Shown piece after piece: positions 26,601 to 34,118 of a stretch of 52,044 nt of DNA. The position numbers were made by a program, and so were the translations under genes. Position 1 is the first letter of the stretch. Each line of letters starts with the position of its first letter. Below the pieces are notes generated by a model. That model was not told where the DNA came from and made no database searches. It saw only the letters and a list, made by a program, of their open reading frames with translations. This DNA is from Planctomycetales bacterium (GTDB taxonomy: Bacteria > Planctomycetota > Planctomycetia > Isosphaerales > Isosphaeraceae), in NCBI GenBank assembly GCA_027452145.1, contig DAIDHB010000214.1, forward strand, positions 1-52,044. Direction: 5' to 3'.

Positions 26601-27419
26601 TTACGGGCCAGGCATTGCAGCACTCAACTGCTTGAGAAAGCCATCCACACTGGTTCTTGTGAACTCTCGGGGATTCACGGATATTGGATCTTCTTGGAAT
26701 GCATCGATATCGATCAAAACAGCGTGGGTCGGCATGGCGCGCAATCTGCCTGTTTGCCGCAGCTTCTCTCTGAGAATCTTGTCCTGATTCTTCGGCAGGG
26801 CTCTTGGATTTATGTTCACAATCTCCGAGCCACGGTCAAGCTGCGCGCCTTTCTCCACACCGTTGACTTCGATGCGATACTTCCGATCAGTCCCAGGGAT
26901 GATGACGGAGAAACCGGCGGACTCCGCCTGCTCGCCAAAGGCGGTGATGAGCTTCTCCGAGATAGTGAATATCCCGAGTTGCTTGGCCCAGCGTTCTGAT
27001 TCTTCTTTGTTTTCACATCTGAATAAATACCAAGCCCTTACTCCCATTCGGCTGAACTGCTGCAATCCCAATTGGTCGATCACGATTTGTGATATCAATT
27101 CGATTTGATCGATAAAGCGGCTCACTCCCGGCGGCTCGATCTGAGCATCAAGAGGTTGTTCGAGTCCAAAGTCCATTTTTACGGATGAGAAATTGAAAAC
27201 GCAGTTATTCTCAAAGTTGATGAGCGGGGAATTTTGAGGACTAAGGACGTCTCGTGGTACCCACTCAGGCGCTTCGCGCATGATCGCGTTCATTGTCTTC
27301 CCGCAGCGATCCAGAAACGTATATCCGTACAGGTAGCGCAGCTCGAACGCAAGACGATGCAGGATTGCTGGCTTGCCCAGGAAGTAGCCGGTCGGGTGTC
27401 CACGTCCCAATTTCTGCAC
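26601..27419 (-). CDS. Hypothetical protein, possibly TIGR04255-like, first gene of the operon
   Basis: A 272-aa protein if it starts at GTG 27419; a TTG at 27410 is better placed, with GGGGGAG eight bases upstream. Weak points of similarity to the sporadically distributed TIGR04255 family are the mixed alpha/beta layout, RMGVRAWYLFRC in the middle, and AVLIDIDAFQEDP near the C terminus. No catalytic motif is recognised. It has the AT-rich composition of the two downstream genes, and a strong hairpin lies just upstream. It could be a sensor or specificity subunit of the cassette, which is inference. Confidence 0.55.
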   Translation of the reverse strand: MQKLGRGHPTGYFLGKPAILHRLAFELRYLYGYTFLDRCGKTMNAIMREAPEWVPRDVLSPQNSPLINFENNCVFNFSSVKMDFGLEQPLDAQIEPPGVSRFIDQIELISQIVIDQLGLQQFSRMGVRAWYLFRCENKEESERWAKQLGIFTISEKLITAFGEQAESAGFSVIIPGTDRKYRIEVNGVEKGAQLDRGSEIVNINPRALPKNQDKILREKLRQTGRLRAMPTHAVLIDIDAFQEDPISVNPREFTRTSVDGFLKQLSAAMPGP

Positions 27420-27470
27420 TCCCCCAGCTTGGACGCAATCGGCGGCAATTGCTCCAGACTTACAAGCTCT

Positions 27471-27521
27471 GACAAAGCGGGACTGGCTCCGAGTCTTCGA
27501 GGTGCCTGTCCCCGCTTTGTC
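27471..27521. repeat. Imperfect long inverted repeat at the island edge
   Basis: Arms 27471-27487 and 27504-27521 pair over 17-18 bases with one bulge and one T-T mismatch (GACAAAGCGG... and ...CCGCTTTGTC), enclosing a 16-base spacer. It sits at the right edge of the AT-richer operon and may be a repeat-family hairpin or attenuator. The rest of 27420-27764 holds no recognised gene. Confidence 0.8.
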
Positions 27522-27764
27522 GGAGCCTCTAAAATCTAATGGAATGGATCGGAGTGGACAATGCCTTGCCGACCGGTTCTGGGAATTGCCCGAACCGACA
27601 CCTACACCCGCCGTCTACGATCCCCTGGATTGTGGTGAGAAGTGGTGGAAGCGTTGCCTGTCGTGCGGATGCTCGGGTCGGAGGCACTTGGTCCGCTCGC
27701 TGAAGGAGACAAAGGTCCAGGGCCCGAAAACAGAGGCCTGTTCCATGAAGCCTCTGGAGTCCGC

Positions 27765-28232
27765 TCAATCGTCGAGGAAAACGGCCGGCTCGACCTTGAA
27801 GAACCGCGCCAGGGCCTCGATATGCTTCACGTTCATCCGCCGCTTGCCGGCCAGGATCTCGGAGACTGTCGAATCGGCCAGACCCGTACCGGCCGCGACG
27901 TCTCTCTGCTTCACGCCGTGCGTCTCGATCAGATAGCCGAGCATCTCGACCCCCGAACTCGCCGGGATCGGCTCATGGGCCCGCTCGTACTTCTCGACGA
28001 AGATCGACAGGGCAAGCAGGTATTGGGTCTGATCCTCGGTCCGCGCCGGTCCGAGGTCGCTGAGTCGGTCGAGCATCGCGACCGCCTGCCGGTACTCGGC
28101 CTCGGTGTGGATGATCCGCAGCGGGCACTCGCGGACGAGGTCCAGGTAAGTCTCAGCCGCCTGCGTCGCGCCCCTCGCCCCTGCCCCGGCGCCGCTTGCC
28201 GGACCTGGGCGCCTGCTCGATCGCGTCTTCAT
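27765..28232 (-). CDS. higA: HigA-type antitoxin with XRE helix-turn-helix
   Basis: A 155-aa protein. The ATG at 28232 has AGGGAGG nine bases upstream and is preferred to an in-frame start at 28289. Residues about 25-90 (YLDLVRECPLRIIHTEAEYRQAVAMLDRL and ALSIFVEKYERAHEPIP) are the family-typical N-terminal part. The C-terminal helix-turn-helix follows (EMLGYLIETHGVKQRDVAAGTGLADSTVSEILAGKR). Such antitoxins normally neutralise a HigB mRNA interferase encoded just upstream. Here only a HigB tail fragment is present, so this antitoxin looks orphaned unless it serves another toxin in the genome. Confidence 0.85.
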   Translation of the reverse strand: MKTRSSRRPGPASGAGAGARGATQAAETYLDLVRECPLRIIHTEAEYRQAVAMLDRLSDLGPARTEDQTQYLLALSIFVEKYERAHEPIPASSGVEMLGYLIETHGVKQRDVAAGTGLADSTVSEILAGKRRMNVKHIEALARFFKVEPAVFLDD

Positions 28233-28261
28233 GCGGGACCGCCTCCCTTGACGGGGCCGGG

Positions 28262-28365
28262 GGCTGGCGCCTCCATTCCCCCGCGTCATATTGTCGATGC
28301 GTCAGGACGCGCCGGATCAAGAGGACCGCGTCCCGGAACAAGACCCCGACGATCGGGCCGATCAA
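28262..28365 (-). pseudogene. HigB toxin remnant (C-terminal fragment)
   Basis: The reading frame beginning at TTG 28365 encodes VLLIRRVLTHRQYDAGEWRR, which resembles the end of HigB toxins (IRxVLTHAEYDxGxW). The preceding 60-70 residues of a HigB, including its catalytic region, are absent: the upstream DNA is the VapB-like gene, whose TGA overlaps this TTG. The frame has no stop after the fragment and runs on into the higA region. It is best read as a decayed or recombined higB. Confidence 0.45.
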
Positions 28366-28595
28366 CCGGCTCGGGGAGCGGGCGGAACCGGGCCCTGGGA
28401 CGGACGGACGAAGGCGGGGTCATCGATGCGAATGCGGTCGAAGAATCCCGGCGGCCACGTCGCCGGCCGGACGGGCTCCAGCACGATGGCCTCGCCGTGG
28501 CGACGGACGGAGACCGTATCCCCTTCCACGCGGAATTCGTCGCGCAATCTCACCAACTGGGAACCCTCGGCCCGAATGATCTCGGCAACCTTCAT
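28362..28595 (-). CDS. VapB/AbrB-type antitoxin
   Basis: A 77-aa protein. The ATG at 28595 follows GGGGGA at good spacing. The sequence MKVAEIIRAEGSQLVRLRDEFRVEGDTVSVRRHGEAIVLEP is a SpoVT-AbrB swapped-hairpin DNA-binding domain as in VapB antitoxins, followed by a W-x-x-x-F-F-D tail (WPPGFFDRIRIDDPAF) that in VapB binds the VapC toxin. No VapC PIN gene follows; the next frame is the HigB fragment. It is an orphan antitoxin or the survivor of a deletion joining two toxin-antitoxin loci. Confidence 0.75.
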   Translation of the reverse strand: MKVAEIIRAEGSQLVRLRDEFRVEGDTVSVRRHGEAIVLEPVRPATWPPGFFDRIRIDDPAFVRPSQGPVPPAPRAG

Positions 28596-28775
28596 GGAAT
28601 TCCCCCGTCCGGAAGAGGGCCGCGAGAACGGCGACGCGGTGAAGATCGCGGTCGACTGGTGAACTCGAGGATAACAGACGGTTCGTCGGGAGGCGAGCCG
28701 GGTCGGGGTGGAATCGGTGTCATGGCGGAATCGGTGTCGGTCAATTCTCCCCTCGACCGCTTCTCTCACTCCGCC

Positions 28776-28885
28776 CCGCCGTCACCCACCGCCACGCTGA
28801 CCGCCCCGTCCGCCGCCGGGCGGGACCCGACCGAGATCATCCTCCCGACCGTGGGCGGCCAGGCGGACGGTATGGCCGGCCGCCC
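28776..28885. repeat. 110-bp direct repeat, copy A
   Basis: An ungapped match to 30291-30400 in the same orientation, with 19 differences in 110 bases by hand alignment. The last 45 bases are nearly identical. Both copies are open in one frame (encoding PTVGGQADG-x-AGRP) but have no gene-like start. It lies in a 450-base intergenic stretch (28596-29045) that holds no other recognised feature, between the VapB-like gene and the nuclease/HEPN gene. Confidence 0.85.
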
Positions 28886-29045
28886 GGGCCTGGAGCCGCG
28901 CCGGACGGAAGACAGACGGGGCGGCGCCGGACGGGGTCCCGACAGGGGGTCGGGACCCGAAAACAAGGGCTGCCGGCCCCTTCTGGTCGCCCCTTTTTCT
29001 GGGCCTATCGGAAGGCCCTGGCCTTTGCGAATCAAGTCTATGGAT

Positions 29046-29720
29046 TCACGACGCCTGATTCAACGCCTTTGCATCCGCCAGCAGTTGTCGGGCCGTGTTC
29101 GTCAGAAATGGCACCACGCTCGGGTCGATTTCCGGCACAGCGAATCCGTGGACGATGATATTCCGCAGGTGGGATAGATCTCGAAATTTGGTGTAATTAT
29201 CCCTGGACAGCACGCCGGAGGAAACCAATTCGCTTAGCATGCCGCGGGGCGCCGCCCCCCATGCCGCCTTGCCCCCCTGTGCCCTGATCCGATGGCGCAT
29301 CGCCGACTCGGCCGCCGCCCAGGCCGCGATGACAGCTTGCGGCGCGTATCCGTGCTGGTAGAGCCGTTCCGCAGCGTCGAGAGCTTCCGTGATCTGCTGA
29401 TCTGTCAGCTCCGTCGCCTCTCGCTCGTACTCCGGCTGCGGTGGTGCCTCTGATGGGCCAACGGCGAAGACGTCGTATCGCCAACTTGGGTGTTTGCCGA
29501 TTGCCTCGGCCAACATCGACAGCTCGCGGTCGGTCTCGAATGCGCGGGCATCGGCCTTCACCGATGCGAGCACGTTCGAGTCAGGGCGCTTGGCAAGAAT
29601 TTCGACCTTGAAGTCCTTGGCGAACGGCGGAAGGGCATCAGGTCCGGGGTGCACCACGACTTCATACCCCTGCTCGCGGTACCGATCCGCCACGCGATTG
29701 ATCTGCTGTTCGATTTCCAT
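29046..29720 (-). CDS. AHJR-like nuclease domain fused to a HEPN-like domain
   Basis: A 224-aa protein starting at ATG 29720, four bases after the RusA-like stop. Residues 1-88 resemble the archaeal-Holliday-junction-resolvase-like restriction fold (INRVADRYREQGYEVVV, LPPFAKDFKVEILAKRPDS, then VLASVKADA and WRYDVFAVG). The PD pair is Pro46-Asp47 and Lys55 is in place, but the usual Glu two residues before Lys is Ser53, so the nuclease site may be weak. Residues about 105-220 are helical, with RNIIVH at 186-191 giving the R-x4-H motif of HEPN domains, which are RNases in many defence systems. The nuclease/HEPN architecture with a coupled resolvase suggests a defence or DNA-processing module. 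Confidence 0.65.
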   Translation of the reverse strand: MEIEQQINRVADRYREQGYEVVVHPGPDALPPFAKDFKVEILAKRPDSNVLASVKADARAFETDRELSMLAEAIGKHPSWRYDVFAVGPSEAPPQPEYEREATELTDQQITEALDAAERLYQHGYAPQAVIAAWAAAESAMRHRIRAQGGKAAWGAAPRGMLSELVSSGVLSRDNYTKFRDLSHLRNIIVHGFAVPEIDPSVVPFLTNTARQLLADAKALNQAS

Positions 29721-29724
29721 GGCG

Positions 29725-30144
29725 TCACTTGGGCAGGGGGAACGGGTCAACCGGATCTTCGATCCGCACGTAAACGAATTCCGATCCTGCCTGCAGAGCG
29801 TCGACGATGATTTTGGAGACGCCGACGATGGAGAACGGCGCGCTGATCTCGACGTGGGTAATCTGCGCCTGCCGGATCTGCCGGTCGTCGTTGTAGACAA
29901 TCGATTGCATCACGTCGAGGATCGGTTTCGACATGTTATCGACGTCCACTGATGGTCTGTTCCCGTCATGGAAGTTGATGATGATCGCTTTCAGCGGGCC
30001 GGTCAGCAGCGGGTTGGCGTAACGGTTCTGCGCCTCGCCGGCGACCGTGGCCCGCCACCCAGTCAAGTTCGCCTTCCCCTGGGGCGTGCTCTGCTGATTC
30101 GAGATCGGCGGCCCCAGAACGACGAACTCCAGATGCACGGCCAT
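29725..30144 (-). CDS. RusA-like Holliday-junction resolvase
   Basis: A 139-aa protein. The catalytic block SVDVDNMSKPILD has Asp67, Asp69, Asn70 and Lys73, matching the DxDNxxK of E. coli RusA, with YNDDRQI supplying Asp86/Asp87. Length and layout fit RusA (120-140 aa), a magnesium-dependent dimeric resolvase usually found in prophages. Here no phage genes are nearby; it is the first gene of a two-gene operon with the nuclease/HEPN fusion. The ATG at 30144 follows GGAGA eight bases upstream. Confidence 0.85.
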   Translation of the reverse strand: MAVHLEFVVLGPPISNQQSTPQGKANLTGWRATVAGEAQNRYANPLLTGPLKAIIINFHDGNRPSVDVDNMSKPILDVMQSIVYNDDRQIRQAQITHVEISAPFSIVGVSKIIVDALQAGSEFVYVRIEDPVDPFPLPK

Positions 30145-30290
30145 CCATCAGAGTCTCCGATTCGGCGCACAATACCGGAAAGCCTCAGCTTAGCAGAAGG
30201 ATGGGCGACCGGCCAGTTGACGGAACCCGAAACGAAGGCGCGGTTCGTTTCACCGGATTCGACCGGCCCGTCGGCATTTCGCGTTCGATC

Positions 30291-30400
30291 CCACCCTCGC
30301 CCAACGCCACCCCGAAGGCCCCCGTCGCCGGCGGGCGGAACGCGACCGACATCATCGTCCCGACCGTCGGCGGCCAGGCGGACGGGACGGCCGGCCGCCC
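30291..30400. repeat. 110-bp direct repeat, copy B
   Basis: Same orientation as copy A at 28776-28885, without gaps. The pair brackets the RusA-like and nuclease/HEPN genes. Ten bases after this copy comes a half-site of the 27-bp repeat. No other gene is recognised in 30145-30530. Confidence 0.85.
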
Positions 30401-30410
30401 GGCCGCCCGC

Positions 30411-30437
30411 GTCAGGCAAGACTGCCCGACCTACTTC
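30411..30437. repeat. Half-site of the 27-bp inverted repeat
   Basis: Matches the right arm at 17948-17974 in 26 of 27 positions, in the same orientation. The complementary left arm is missing, so this copy cannot form the full hairpin. It indicates a dispersed repeat family. Confidence 0.85.
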
Positions 30438-30484
30438 ATGACCGATTCGAGTTCGCGGGTGTGATGCCGGCGGGGGCGGACTCT

Positions 30485-30493
30485 GGTAGAATT
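30485..30493 (+). promoter_or_regulatory. Possible extended -10 promoter for the efflux gene
   Basis: TGGTAGAAT fits an extended -10 element (TGn followed by TAGAAT) 45 bases before the start of the Fsr-type gene. No good -35 is seen, as is common with extended -10 promoters. The assignment is from pattern only. Confidence 0.35.
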
Positions 30494-30537
30494 CGGACCG
30501 GTCGGACGGGTGGACAGGAGGGACAGGGAGGTTGGCG

Positions 30538-31749
30538 GTGGTCGTGGAAGCGGCGGAGCGGCGGGTCGGGACGACGACATTCGCGATCCTGGTGGCGTTG
30601 AGCGTCTCACACCTGCTGAATGACACCATCCAGTCCCTGATCGCGGCCGTCTACCCGGTGCTGAAGGAATCCTACCGCCTCTCCTTCACGCAGGTCGGGC
30701 TCATCACGCTCGCGTTCCAGTGCACCGCCTCGCTGCTCCAGCCGCTCGTCGGCCAGTACACCGACCGGCGGCCCCAGCCGTTCTCGCTCGTTCTGGGCAT
30801 GGGCGTCAGCCTCGTCGGGCTGCTGCTCCTGTCGGTCGCCGGTCAGTTTCCGGCCATTTTGCTCGCGGCGGCGCTCGTCGGCGTCGGCTCGGCCGTGTTC
30901 CACCCCGAGGCGTCCCGGATGGCCCGGACGGCGTCCGGCGGCCGGCACGGGCTGGCCCAGTCGCTGTTCCGGGTCGGAGGCAACGGCGGCTCGGCCCTCG
31001 GCCCGCTGCTGGCCGCGTTCGTCGTGGTGCCGTGGGGCCAGCGCAGCCTGGCGTGGTTCTCGGTCGCGGCGGTCGCCGCCATGCTGATCCTCTTTCGCGT
31101 CGGGATGTGGTACCGCGACCACCTGGCCGAGCGGGCGGCGAGGAAAACCGCGGCGTCGGCGTCGGCGTCAGTGTCGCCCGTGTCGCCCCGGCGGGTCGCG
31201 TTCGCCATCGGCATCCTGCTCTGCCTGATCTTCTCGAAATACTTCTACCTGGCGAGCCTCAGCAGCTATTACACCCTCTACCTGATCGACAGGTTCGGGA
31301 TCGGGGTCGCCGACGCCCAGCTCCGGCTGTTCGTGTTCCTCGGCGCGGTCGCGGCCGGCACCGTCCTGGGCGGCCCGGTCGGCGACCGCTTCGGCTTCAA
31401 GGCGGTCATCTGGGGATCGATCCTCGGCGTGCTCCCTTTTACGCTCGCGCTGCCTTACGTCGGCCTGACCTGGACGACCATGTTGACGGTCCCGATCGGC
31501 CTGATTCTGGCGTCGGCGTTCTCGGCGATCATGGTCTACGCCCAGGAGCTGATGCCGAGCCGCGTCGGCATGGTGGCCGGGCTGTTCTTCGGGTTCGCGT
31601 TCGGCATGGGCGGGGCCGGGGCCGCGATCCTCGGGTGGCTGGCCGACCAGACCAGCATCGGGTTCGTGTACCGCGTGTGCGCGTTCCTGCCGCTCATTGG
31701 GCTGCTGACGGCGTTCCTGCCCAACCTCCGGCGCCCCGCATGCGCCTGA
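30538..31749 (+). CDS. fsr: Fosmidomycin-resistance-type MFS efflux pump
   Basis: About 403 aa with some 12 hydrophobic helices. LVALSVSHLLNDTIQSLIAAVYPVLKESY near the start, LVGQYTDRRPQP in the first loop and GSAVFHPEASRMA are characteristic of Fsr-type transporters. The start is taken as GTG 30538, which has AGGGAGG six bases upstream; a TTG at 30532 directly abuts that site. It probably exports small phosphonate-like or other toxic compounds. A second efflux gene follows in the same direction. Confidence 0.85.
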   Translation: MVVEAAERRVGTTTFAILVALSVSHLLNDTIQSLIAAVYPVLKESYRLSFTQVGLITLAFQCTASLLQPLVGQYTDRRPQPFSLVLGMGVSLVGLLLLSVAGQFPAILLAAALVGVGSAVFHPEASRMARTASGGRHGLAQSLFRVGGNGGSALGPLLAAFVVVPWGQRSLAWFSVAAVAAMLILFRVGMWYRDHLAERAARKTAASASASVSPVSPRRVAFAIGILLCLIFSKYFYLASLSSYYTLYLIDRFGIGVADAQLRLFVFLGAVAAGTVLGGPVGDRFGFKAVIWGSILGVLPFTLALPYVGLTWTTMLTVPIGLILASAFSAIMVYAQELMPSRVGMVAGLFFGFAFGMGGAGAAILGWLADQTSIGFVYRVCAFLPLIGLLTAFLPNLRRPACA

Positions 31750-31843
31750 GGTCTTGACGCCGTCGGAACAATCGAGCAAATCCCTCCGCGTTCCGTTCCG
31801 TCGAGATTTCCACTCACCCCACACCTTCGGAAGGTGCCGATCC

Positions 31844-33139
31844 TTGCGAGCGAAAGAATCCGGCCTGTTTGTGATCTCCCTGCTCGGGGCCCTGAGCGTC
31901 GTCAGCCCGTTCGCCATCGACATGTACCTGCCGGCGTTCCCGGAGCTGGCGGCCGGGTTCGGCGTGCCGAGCACCACCGTGGCGCTGACGCTGTCGAGCT
32001 ACTTCATCGGCCTGGCGGCCGGGCAGGTCGTGTATGGCCCGCTGCTGGACAGGTTCGGGCGGAAGCCGCCCCTGACGGCCGGGCTGGGCCTGTTCGTCGT
32101 CGCCTCGTTCGGCTGTGCGTTCGCCCCGGACGTCACCACCCTGATCGCCCTGCGGTTCGTGCAGGCGCTCGGCGGGTGCGTGGCGCAGGTGGCGTCGGTG
32201 GCGATGGTGAGGGACTTCTTCCCGAGGGACCAGGCCGCCCGGGTGCTGAGCCGGCTGTTCCTGTTCATCGCGGTTTCCCCGCTGCTGGCGCCGACGGTCG
32301 GCACCGGGGTGATCCAGCTCGGCGGGTGGCCGGCCCTGTTCCTCTCGCTGGCGGCCGTGGTCGTCGGCATCCTGATCCTGGTGCTCGCGCTTTTGCCCGA
32401 GGGCCACAGGCCGGATGCGGGCATCTCGCTGCGGCCGGGGCCGATCCTGACCGAGTACCTCTCGATCCTGCGGCACCCGCGATTTTCCACGTACGCCGGG
32501 GCCGGGGCATTCTCGTTCGCCGGGTTGTTCACGTTCGTGGCCGGCTCGCCAATCCTGTTCATGGACGGGTTCGGCGTGAGCGGGCGGGCCTATAGCCTGA
32601 TCTTCGCGCTGCTCGCCGGCGGCTTCATCGGTGCCAGCCAGGTGAACGTGGTGCTGCTCCGGCATGCCTCGAGCGAGTCGCTGTTCCTCCGCTTCCTGGT
32701 CGCGCAGGTGGTCTTCGGCGCGTTGTTCCTGGCGGGCACGTGGGCCGGGGTCCTGGGCCTGAGCGGGACGCTGGCCGTGCTGTTCTGCTTTTTGTGCTGC
32801 GTCGGGGTGACGAACCCGAATGCGTCCGCCCTGGCCATCACGCCGTTCACGCGGAACGCGGGGAGCGCGTCGGCACTTCTGGGCTTCTTCCAGCTCGGCA
32901 CCGGGGCGGTCATCTCGACGGCGATCGGGGCGGCCAGCCCCGACGACCGGGTGCCGATCGTGGCGATTTTCGGAGTGACGGCCGCGATCGGACTCGCGAT
33001 CCTGCTGGCGGGTCGGAAGCGAGCGGAGGCAAGCCCAGTCAGTGAGGACTCGCTGCCGCCGGAGGAATCAGGTGGAGGAGTCGGACGCGAGGGAGTCGGC
33101 GCGGCCGAGGCGGGATGCTGCCAGTTGGAGGCGGGGTGA
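31844..33139 (+). CDS. Bcr/CflA-type multidrug MFS efflux pump
   Basis: A 431-aa protein starting at TTG 31844, with GGAAGGTG at 31829-31836 seven bases upstream. An earlier in-frame TTG at 31754 would add 30 polar residues and lacks such a site. Helix 1 carries SPFAIDMYLPAFPEL, then YGPLLDRFGRKPPL in the motif-A loop, and ALGGCVAQVASVAMVRDFFP in helix 4-5, all typical of Bcr/CflA pumps. The C-terminal 35 residues are polar and Gly/Glu-rich. The gene follows the Fsr-type pump by about 90 bases and may be co-transcribed. Confidence 0.85.
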   Translation: MRAKESGLFVISLLGALSVVSPFAIDMYLPAFPELAAGFGVPSTTVALTLSSYFIGLAAGQVVYGPLLDRFGRKPPLTAGLGLFVVASFGCAFAPDVTTLIALRFVQALGGCVAQVASVAMVRDFFPRDQAARVLSRLFLFIAVSPLLAPTVGTGVIQLGGWPALFLSLAAVVVGILILVLALLPEGHRPDAGISLRPGPILTEYLSILRHPRFSTYAGAGAFSFAGLFTFVAGSPILFMDGFGVSGRAYSLIFALLAGGFIGASQVNVVLLRHASSESLFLRFLVAQVVFGALFLAGTWAGVLGLSGTLAVLFCFLCCVGVTNPNASALAITPFTRNAGSASALLGFFQLGTGAVISTAIGAASPDDRVPIVAIFGVTAAIGLAILLAGRKRAEASPVSEDSLPPEESGGGVGREGVGAAEAGCCQLEAG

Positions 33140-33294
33140 CCGCGCGAGAGGCCAAAGATCCAAAAAGCAAGAGGGGTCGGAAAAGCAAAGGGATGACATA
33201 ACGGCACTGACCGCGGTCCCGGCTCGACGGCGCACCGGCATCGTCGCTGCACCGCTAGGCCCGGCCGGCGGATCACCGGAGCCACGTCGACCCG

Positions 33295-33747
33295 CTAACT
33301 CTCCTCACGTCGGTCGAGGGGCGCGGCATCGCGGAGCCGGGGCCGATCTGCCGCGCGCAGATATCGCGCCGCGCACTCGCGGATCAGCCTCTCGGCCTCC
33401 GCGTAGGGCATGAAGCTCGCCTCATGAGCATGAGGAGTGCCGTAGTCGCCCGTCAGTTCGAAGCCTTCGAGCTCCCCATCGCGGAAGAACCCCGTCTCAT
33501 CCCCCGGCTCCAGGCATGACGGGTCGACGTCAGCGTTGGTGCAGAGAGTGAAGGTCCAGAAGTCATGCCGGGCGCGGAAGTAGAGCGGGTGGCCGGCGAG
33601 TCGGCCGTCGGCCTGGACGGGGGCCTGTCCATAGATGTGACACTCCAGCCCCAGGGCCTCATCGAGGACGTGGCGCTCCGGCTCGTAGCTCTTCTCCGAT
33701 CCAGCCACATGCCCCTCCGCGACCAATGCTCCGTCATTGAAGGTCAT
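33295..33747 (-). CDS. Hypothetical protein
   Basis: A 150-aa acidic soluble protein without an assigned family. It has alternating strands (LECHIYGQAPVQADGRLAG, HPLYFRARHDFWTFTLC) with aromatic residues and a helix near the C terminus (YAEAERLIRECAARYL). The middle segment resembles uncharacterised proteins that sit alone in many genomes. There is no signal peptide or membrane helix. It is flanked by repeat-rich intergenic DNA. Confidence 0.55.
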   Translation of the reverse strand: MTFNDGALVAEGHVAGSEKSYEPERHVLDEALGLECHIYGQAPVQADGRLAGHPLYFRARHDFWTFTLCTNADVDPSCLEPGDETGFFRDGELEGFELTGDYGTPHAHEASFMPYAEAERLIRECAARYLRAADRPRLRDAAPLDRREES

Positions 33748-33900
33748 CCCGACCGCAGCACGTGAACGCCCCCTCGATACTGTAAACGCGCCGAGGCATA
33801 CATGCGATTGAGGTCAGACAGGCCGTGAACGCTTATGGCGCCCGAATCCGAAACCGCCCGGAGCTCTGAAAAGTGCGAAACAGGGGTGCCACGATGTCGC

Positions 33901-33982
33901 GCCCTTACAGGGCTTGGCGATCTGATCCGGACGGTATCCCAGGGCGGTGCCCTGGGCTGATTTGTGGCTGCCCCTTCGGGGC
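33901..33982. repeat. Cluster of three small hairpins in intergenic DNA
   Basis: Three perfect short palindromes occur in 82 bases: GCCCT-TAC-AGGGC at 33901-33913, CCCAGGGC-GGT-GCCCTGGG at 33938-33956, and GCCCC-TTC-GGGGC at 33970-33982. The layout resembles hairpin-rich dispersed elements common between planctomycete genes. The rest of 33748-34118 holds no recognised gene. Confidence 0.7.
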
Positions 33983-34118
33983 GACCGGCCAAGATCCCGG
34001 TATTCTTGCCACAGTGTCGTCATAACTAAAAACTTCGATCGTACCTGCGCCGGCCCCCGCATGGAGGGGATATCGAGCGGCTCCCGACCCGACCTGAGCC
34101 GGTCCGCCTCCGACGGCC

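Noticed and set aside
28153..28365. Intact HigB toxin upstream of higA
   Set aside because: Only the last part of the HigB sequence is present; the catalytic region is missing and the frame runs into higA.
29046..30400. Prophage remnant around the RusA-like gene
   Set aside because: RusA is often phage-borne, but no integrase, capsid, tail or lysis gene is nearby, and the partner gene is not phage-like.
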